Below, in pieces: positions 33,659 through 37,171 of a stretch of 37,171 bases of DNA. The position numbers were made by a program, and so were the translations under genes. Every line of letters begins with the position of its first letter. Position 1 is the first letter of the stretch. Origin of the DNA: Lentisphaeria bacterium (GTDB lineage Bacteria > Verrucomicrobiota > Lentisphaeria > Victivallales > Victivallaceae); contig JAFTUS010000181.1 in NCBI GenBank assembly GCA_017466125.1, positions 1 to 37,171 of the forward strand. The letters run 5' to 3'. The notes beneath the pieces were generated by a model. That model saw only the letters and a list, made by a program, of their open reading frames with translations. It did no database searches and had not been told where the DNA came from.

Positions 33659-34648
33659 TTACAGAGTAGTGATGGTGGTTGACCCATCCAGGTATGCTTC
33701 TGTGGCACCTTCGCCTTTCCATTCGCCGCTGCCCCAGGATTCTACATGACCATCTGCAAATGTAACCGGAGCATTTTTTCCGTGACGGATATTGATAACT
33801 GCGTAGGTCCAGGATGATGCACGGCCGACAATTTGGAAGTGAGCATGGTTCCTTTCGACGCCGGCATTGTTATCTGTAATAAGCGGAAAAGCAGATGCGG
33901 ATTTTATTCTCTTGAAATCAAGTACACAATCTCCCCAAGCGTGTCCCCGGAACACTTTATTTACTCCTTTGGCAGTGGCCCAAGCATTTGAACCAGCAGA
34001 GGTCGCTGGAATGAAATTCATGCCGTAAGTATAGTTTGTCCATACATCATTGCGATTGGTGTTTGACGCATTATTCATATTTACTGTAAAAGTTTGTGTT
34101 CCGCTGATTACAGTATTGGGTCCCATCGTTGTTGCAGGACAGAGAAATTCGGAAGCAGAATTGACATACTTTCCTAAAAACAACAATGCTGACCATTTTG
34201 ATTTTACTCCCAGTGTATCACTTTCACTACGGTTGATAATCACATCATTAAAATCATTCCGATAAAAAGAGACTTGTAAGCCCAATTGCTTCTGTTTACT
34301 GGTACAATCAGTTGCTTTGGCTTTCTCTCGTGCTTTGTTCAGGGCGGGCAACAACATTCCGGCGAGAATTGCAATGATGGCAATTACCACCAAAAGTTCA
34401 ATAAGGGTAAACGGTGCCGGGAGAGAAAGGGAAACCTTTTTGGAAAAAGGTTCTCCCTTTCTCCCCCGAACCACCTCTATCCCTTCCAAAAACTTTCGGG
34501 TAATTACATTTTTTGCATCCGCAAAAACTGTAATTGCTTTGGTTGCAAAATCACACAAAAACTGTGCCGTAACTACCAAAAGTTCAATCAAGGTGAAGCC
34601 TTTCATAACACCAGTTTTGTTATGCAATTTGAGTTCATTTTTTTTCAT
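33659..34648 (-). CDS. pseudopilin-like protein with duplicated prepilin signal and in-frame insert
   Basis: A 329-aa protein whose N-terminus has two prepilin motifs: FTLIELLVV at residues 18-26 (preceded by MKG, with the proper Gly) and again at 80-88 (preceded by Pro, then [21 protein letters not shown]). The 62-residue period (186 bp) contains a segment that reads like translated repeat DNA ([20 protein letters not shown]). The second copy has the full membrane helix; the first has the cleavable Gly but only a partial helix. C-terminally it carries [16 protein letters not shown], the H-x9-DG motif. Without the insert it would be about 267 aa, close to the sibling at 18976 (254 aa). AGAAAGG precedes the ATG. 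It may be misprocessed, or processed at the first signal and anchored oddly. It heads the beta-helix/GH43 operon. Confidence 0.85.
   Translation of the reverse strand: MKKNELKLHNKTGVMKGFTLIELLVVTAQFLCDFATKAITVFADAKNVITRKFLEGIEVVRGRKGEPFSKKVSLSLPAPFTLIELLVVIAIIAILAGMLLPALNKAREKAKATDCTSKQKQLGLQVSFYRNDFNDVIINRSESDTLGVKSKWSALLFLGKYVNSASEFLCPATTMGPNTVISGTQTFTVNMNNASNTNRNDVWTNYTYGMNFIPATSAGSNAWATAKGVNKVFRGHAWGDCVLDFKRIKSASAFPLITDNNAGVERNHAHFQIVGRASSWTYAVINIRHGKNAPVTFADGHVESWGSGEWKGEGATEAYLDGSTTITTL
34385..34597 (-). repeat. in-frame insertion bounded by duplicated FTLIELLVV coding sequence, with long palindrome
   Basis: The two FTLIELLVV copies are encoded at 34597-34571 and 34411-34385. Between them lies a palindrome at 34419-34467: about 23 bp on each arm with one bulge and one mismatch, centred on the GG at 34442-34443 (TTTTT-GG-AAAAA). 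The duplicated coding copies differ at several third-codon positions (e.g. TTCACC versus TTTACC; GTAGTT versus GTGGTA), so the duplication is not a fresh target-site repeat. From memory, AAAGTTTTTGGAAGG...AACCTTTTTCC-type palindromes recur as interspersed repeats in several bacteria; insertion inside a prepilin gene would be a Rickettsia-palindromic-element-like event. Confidence 0.7.
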
Positions 34649-34757
34649 AATAACACCTTTCTTTTTTCATTAAAACAGGGGTTTAGGTTTTACATATATT
34701 GATATTATGTTTTATACGATAATCATCAGAAAGCAGGTTGGAAAAACAACATACTAA

Positions 34758-34788
34758 AACGGTTTGATATTGAAATTCCCGCACCGTT
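34758..34788. promoter_or_regulatory. possible operator between divergent pseudopilin and AraC genes
   Basis: AACGGT (34758-34763) and ACCGTT (34783-34788) are inverted 6-bp arms 19 bp apart in the 321-bp divergent gap. The spacing would fit a dimer or two AraC monomers. Evidence is limited to the inverted repeat. Confidence 0.35.
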
Positions 34789-34822
34789 CTGTGACAGCAA
34801 AATTTTTTATTTTTCCTTTCTG

Positions 34823-34963
34823 TTGACACATAGAACTTTTGAATTTATGTTTTAATATAGTATTTTCAACTGGAAAAAATAAGGATATTCTTGACATTTT
34901 TTAGCATAATCTCGCCAAAAATAAAAAAATAAGATTGAAATTACCTGCATAAGGGATTATATT
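34823..34963 (+). promoter_or_regulatory. candidate promoters for the AraC gene at 34970
   Basis: Two candidates. First, TTGACA at 34823-34828 with a 17-bp spacer to TATGTT. Second, and closer, TTGAAA (34935-34940), a 17-bp spacer and TATATT (34958-34963); this puts the expected transcription start at or near the A of the ATG, so it would give a leaderless mRNA. No ribosome site is convincingly placed before 34970 (an AAGGGA at 34951-34956 is too far away). Confidence 0.45.
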
Positions 34964-34969
34964 AACGAT

Positions 34970-35842
34970 ATGAAAACGAACAAAAATAATATTTTACTTA
35001 TCAGCAAGTTGCGGAAAGACAAAGATTTGCCGCTTTGGGTCTGCCATATGGAAAAAGGCCAGCAACCGGAGCGTCTCTTCCACTCACACAACTTCATGGA
35101 AATCGTACTTATTCGGGGGAGAGGGACCCATTTATTGGAGGATTTGGCAGAACCGGTTTCAGAAGGGGATTTGTTGATAATTCCACCCGGTTTTGTTCAT
35201 GCTTATGCTGATTGCAGCGAACTGGAAGTTCTCAATCTTGTCTATGATTACGCTCAACTCTACATCCCATGGCTGGACAGTTTTCAATTACCATTGTTCG
35301 GACGTCTTTTCCCCGTTGCCGTGGCTGCAGAAAAAGCTTCCGATGCGGTAAAGCCGGTCCTTAAGCTGGACTCTGTACATCTGGATCACTTTTGGGAGGC
35401 GATCTGCCGCTTACAAGGACACATCAATCCGGTAGAGCCGGGACGGAATTTCCTTGCCATGGGTGGATTTCTGCAAATCATCGGGGAACTTGCACAATTT
35501 GGCAATTCCGCCACAAAACAGAGCATAGAATTGGAAAAGATGCAGAAAATCATCCGTTTTATGAGCAATAATCTGCAAGAAAAACTCAATATGGAATCCC
35601 TTGCCCGGCATGTCATGATGTCTCACCGTAATTTTTACCGTTATTTCAAGCAGATGACCGGAATTGCTCCGCTGCAATATTTGACCCTATTGCGAGTACA
35701 CAAGGCAGCACAACTTCTCAAGCACAGCCCTTTTTCACTGGAAGAAGTGGCTGTTTCGTGTGGATTTTGCGATGCCAATTATTTATCCCGGATGATGAAA
35801 CAACACCTGAATATTTCTCCGAAAGATGTTCGGCGGGGATGA
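34970..35842 (+). CDS. AraC-family transcriptional regulator with cupin domain
   Basis: A 290-aa regulator. The N-terminal cupin-like domain includes LFHSHNFMEIVLIRGRGTHL (His-rich, about residues 36-56) and GDLLIIPPGFVHAY. The C-terminal DNA-binding domain has MESLARHVMMSHRNFYRYFKQMTG and SLEEVAVSCGFCDANYLSRMM, ending PKDVRRG. Layout resembles RhaS/RhaR-type activators. Divergent from the pseudopilin > beta-helix > GH43 operon, 321 bp away, it is the likely regulator of that set, and perhaps of the rhamnosidase operon. Confidence 0.93.
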   Translation: MKTNKNNILLISKLRKDKDLPLWVCHMEKGQQPERLFHSHNFMEIVLIRGRGTHLLEDLAEPVSEGDLLIIPPGFVHAYADCSELEVLNLVYDYAQLYIPWLDSFQLPLFGRLFPVAVAAEKASDAVKPVLKLDSVHLDHFWEAICRLQGHINPVEPGRNFLAMGGFLQIIGELAQFGNSATKQSIELEKMQKIIRFMSNNLQEKLNMESLARHVMMSHRNFYRYFKQMTGIAPLQYLTLLRVHKAAQLLKHSPFSLEEVAVSCGFCDANYLSRMMKQHLNISPKDVRRG

Positions 35843-35897
35843 TGTGAAACAGCTGCGAAAACGGCATCATACTGAAACGGGAAAATTACAGTTATAA

Positions 35898-36110
35898 AAC
35901 AGGGATGCTCCCGGCGGCAAATATCAGGTCTCCTTCGGCGACGCCCAGCCGCTCCTGCGCCCGGACTTCTCATCAGCGGTTCCCGCCGGAGTGCTTTTGA
36001 ACTCTCCGGAAATGCTGGAACTTGGGCTGTTCAACAATTCAGAACTGGGGGCGTGCGGCAATTTTCTGAAAGAGGCGCTGGCACTTCACTTTGACCAGCC
36101 GGAAACGCTG
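35898..36110 (+). pseudogene. C-terminal fragment of an unknown gene
   Basis: In-frame stretch without a start codon (a TAA lies just upstream at 35895-35897). It reads GGKYQVSFGDAQPLLRPDFS then LLNSPEMLELGLFNNSELG and GNFLKEALALHFDQPETL, with protein-like composition and higher G+C than the flanks. It does not match any family I recognise. It runs into the antisense end of the recombinase fragment near 36105-36112, where CCGGAAAC occurs twice (36099-36106 and 36111-36118), so this looks like a deletion or rearrangement junction. Confidence 0.4.
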
Positions 36111-36429
36111 CCGGAAACATTTCATCCCACAGCGGCGTAAGTTTATTCAGCACTTCAGCGACTTCCCTGCCGGGAGTGTTCAAGTCCCGTGCAAGCTGAT
36201 TGACAATGGTCGGGGTGCAAAGCATTTTTTTGATGTGGAGCAGCACCGCTGATTCGATTTCACCTCCCGAAACCCGGCTCACCGGGCAAAGGGCTTCTGC
36301 CCGCTTACTGTCCTTGGTGCAAAGGTAATAGGAATACATCGTACCGCCTTTTTTTGCATACGTCGGTCCCATGCGGCAACCGCAATGTCCACAGTAAAGC
36401 AACCCTTTCAGCGGCATAAGTGTTTCCAC
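36109..36429 (-). pseudogene. large serine recombinase fragment (zinc beta-ribbon region)
   Basis: Encodes LKGLLYCGHCGCRMGPTYAK, then YYLCTKDSKRAEALCPVSRV with four paired Cys (CGHC...C...C), the recombinase zinc beta-ribbon domain, followed by a helical stretch to LNKLTPLWDEMFPA, where family members normally continue with an EQARIVRLL-type coiled coil. Here it is broken into unrelated sequence. The N-terminal catalytic domain is also absent; a GTG at 36429 is not a real start. Upstream, 36430-36517 has only out-of-frame traces. It is a dead remnant of a mobile element or prophage integrase. Confidence 0.8.
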
Positions 36430-36586
36430 TTTTCCTTTGTTGGACTATGCCTGATCGCATTTTTCGCCATCCGCATCGCCATCTGGTGGTGTCATGGATA
36501 AATAAAATCATACTCAAAATACCAGTCGTAGACTAAAAAAATCAGTTTTTTATTGCAATAAATATTCAAAAAGGCTGATTTACCAT

Positions 36587-36630
36587 TTGACTTTTGTTTT
36601 TCGGCTGATATATTACAAGCAAAGCTTGTA
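36587..36630 (+). promoter_or_regulatory. promoter and operator of the Xre-type regulator
   Basis: TTGACT (36587-36592), a 16-bp spacer and TATATT (36609-36614). A perfect inverted repeat TACAAGC-AAA-GCTTGTA (36614-36630) covers the end of the -10 box and the start of transcription, the classic place for repression by an Xre/Cro-type protein, here probably the next gene's product. Confidence 0.75.
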
Positions 36631-36656
36631 TTTACCGACAACCACGATGGCAAAAA

Positions 36657-36881
36657 ATGGAAGCATCATACAAAAAACTTTGGAAACTTTTGATAGACCG
36701 CGATATGTCAAAGACTGATTTGCGCTTGAAAGCGGGAATCAGCACCATGGCTTTGGCAAAATTGGGCAAAAACGAAAATGTCTCAATGGAAGTGTTGAAA
36801 AAGGTCTGTACGGCTCTGCAGTGCGATATCGGTGACATTATGGAGCTGATTCCGGAAAATAACACTCCGGAGGGGAACTGA
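36657..36881 (+). CDS. Xre-family helix-turn-helix regulator (YozG-like)
   Basis: A 74-aa Cro/CI-type DNA-binding protein: SYKKLWKLLIDRDMSKTDLRLKAG then ISTMALAKLGKNENVSMEVLKKVCTALQCDIGDIMELI. This small form is common next to restriction or defence genes. The start ATG at 36657 lacks a clear ribosome site; an earlier ATG at 36647 is in another frame. It lies 3 bp before the helicase start, and the operator at 36614-36630 implies autoregulation and control of the downstream genes. Confidence 0.9.
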   Translation: MEASYKKLWKLLIDRDMSKTDLRLKAGISTMALAKLGKNENVSMEVLKKVCTALQCDIGDIMELIPENNTPEGN

Positions 36882-36883
36882 TT

Positions 36884-37171
36884 ATGCAGATGTTTGATAA
36901 CATAAATACGTTTGTGAAAGATGATCTCAAACAGGAAATCCGTTCCGGCAGCAAGGTTTCTATTGCGGCTGCGTGTTTTTCTATTTATGCTTATCAAGAG
37001 TTGAAAGAACAATTGTCCGAAATTTCCGAGCTGCGTTTTATTTTTACATCTCCGACTTTTACCACTGAGCGTGCGCCGAAAGAAAAACGGGAATTTTTCA
37101 TTCCCCGCCAAATGCGTGAATCAACCCTCTGCGGCTCAGATTTTGAAATCAAACTCCGTAACGAACTTACC
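36884..37171 (+). CDS. N-terminus of a helicase with PLD-like domain (partial)
   Basis: The first 96 codons, open to the window edge. The sequence starting MQMFDNINTFVKDDLKQEIR, SKVSIAAACFSIYAYQELKE and RFIFTSPTFT, then KREFFIPRQM and SDFEIKLRNELT, matches from memory the N-terminal phospholipase-D-like region of a SNF2/DEAD-box helicase found beside methyltransferase and restriction genes. GGAGGGG is 8 nt upstream. The catalytic HKD motif and the helicase motifs would be to the right of the window, so they are not visible. Confidence 0.7.
   Translation, partial: MQMFDNINTFVKDDLKQEIRSGSKVSIAAACFSIYAYQELKEQLSEISELRFIFTSPTFTTERAPKEKREFFIPRQMRESTLCGSDFEIKLRNELT

Noticed and set aside
36632..37111. 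A 159-codon minus-strand open frame across the Xre and helicase genes
   Set aside because: The plus-strand proteins have recognisable family features and good promoter and ribosome sites; the minus frame has none.
1..37171. tRNA, rRNA, CRISPR arrays or an origin of replication
   Set aside because: None was visible on either strand by reading; no cloverleaf-like T-loop sequences or DnaA-box clusters were found, though a computed search would be needed to exclude them.

Overview
The window looks like a chromosomal segment from a Gram-negative, saccharolytic PVC-group bacterium, most likely a Lentisphaerota/Victivallales gut-type organism. The case rests on LPS inner-core genes (waaG, waaP), two pseudopilin-like proteins with the [17 protein letters not shown] signature and C-terminal DG(H)xE motifs that are abundant in that group, and many secreted sugar-active enzymes and Gfo/Idh/MocA oxidoreductases. 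This is inference from protein families; there is no rRNA or tRNA gene to settle it.

Layout. 1-144: two copies of a GC-rich 72-bp tandem repeat. 196-4250 (minus): a tight operon marR-type regulator > waaG > waaP > recN behind a good sigma70-type promoter. 4432-7594: a DMT-type transporter and a Gfo/Idh oxidoreductase on either side of an AraC regulator; both target promoters carry the same 21-bp motif (20/21 identical) at the same distance from the -35 box. 7673-9726: macro-domain protein, flavodoxin-fold reductase and a transposase remnant, with a repeated GGAACAAT-type motif at both edges. 9794-10582: second AraC regulator. 10618-21035 (minus): a six-gene carbohydrate operon (GH63/GH37-like glycosidase > pseudopilin > 1308-aa secreted protein > Gfo/Idh > GH78 alpha-L-rhamnosidase > sugar isomerase/epimerase-like TIM barrel). 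21272-24466 (plus): a divergent set of three hydrolases (SGNH esterase and two alpha/beta hydrolases); a near-perfect palindrome lies between the two divergent promoters. 24781-26570: an AbiEi/AbiEii-like toxin-antitoxin pair behind repeated GTTACATT boxes. 26601-26980: a folded interspersed-repeat-like element, a gene remnant and a strong terminator. 27045-30411: ArsR regulator plus a three-gene MFP/permease/ATPase exporter. 30509-34648 (minus): second carbohydrate set (pseudopilin > parallel beta-helix protein > GH43), with a divergent AraC regulator at 34970. 35898-36429: two gene fragments joined head-on, one from a large serine recombinase. 36587-37171: an Xre-type regulator with its operator, and the first 96 codons of a PLD-like-domain helicase, probably the left edge of a defence island.

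How the parts fit. The two minus-strand carbohydrate operons and the divergent esterases look like a system for breaking down acetylated, rhamnose-containing plant or mucosal glycans. Each has a local AraC-type regulator or operator, and each places a pseudopilin gene first or second. That repeated pairing is the most interesting functional pattern. The second pseudopilin also carries an in-frame insertion that duplicates its own signal motif and contains a long palindrome, which resembles a palindromic mobile repeat inserted inside a gene.
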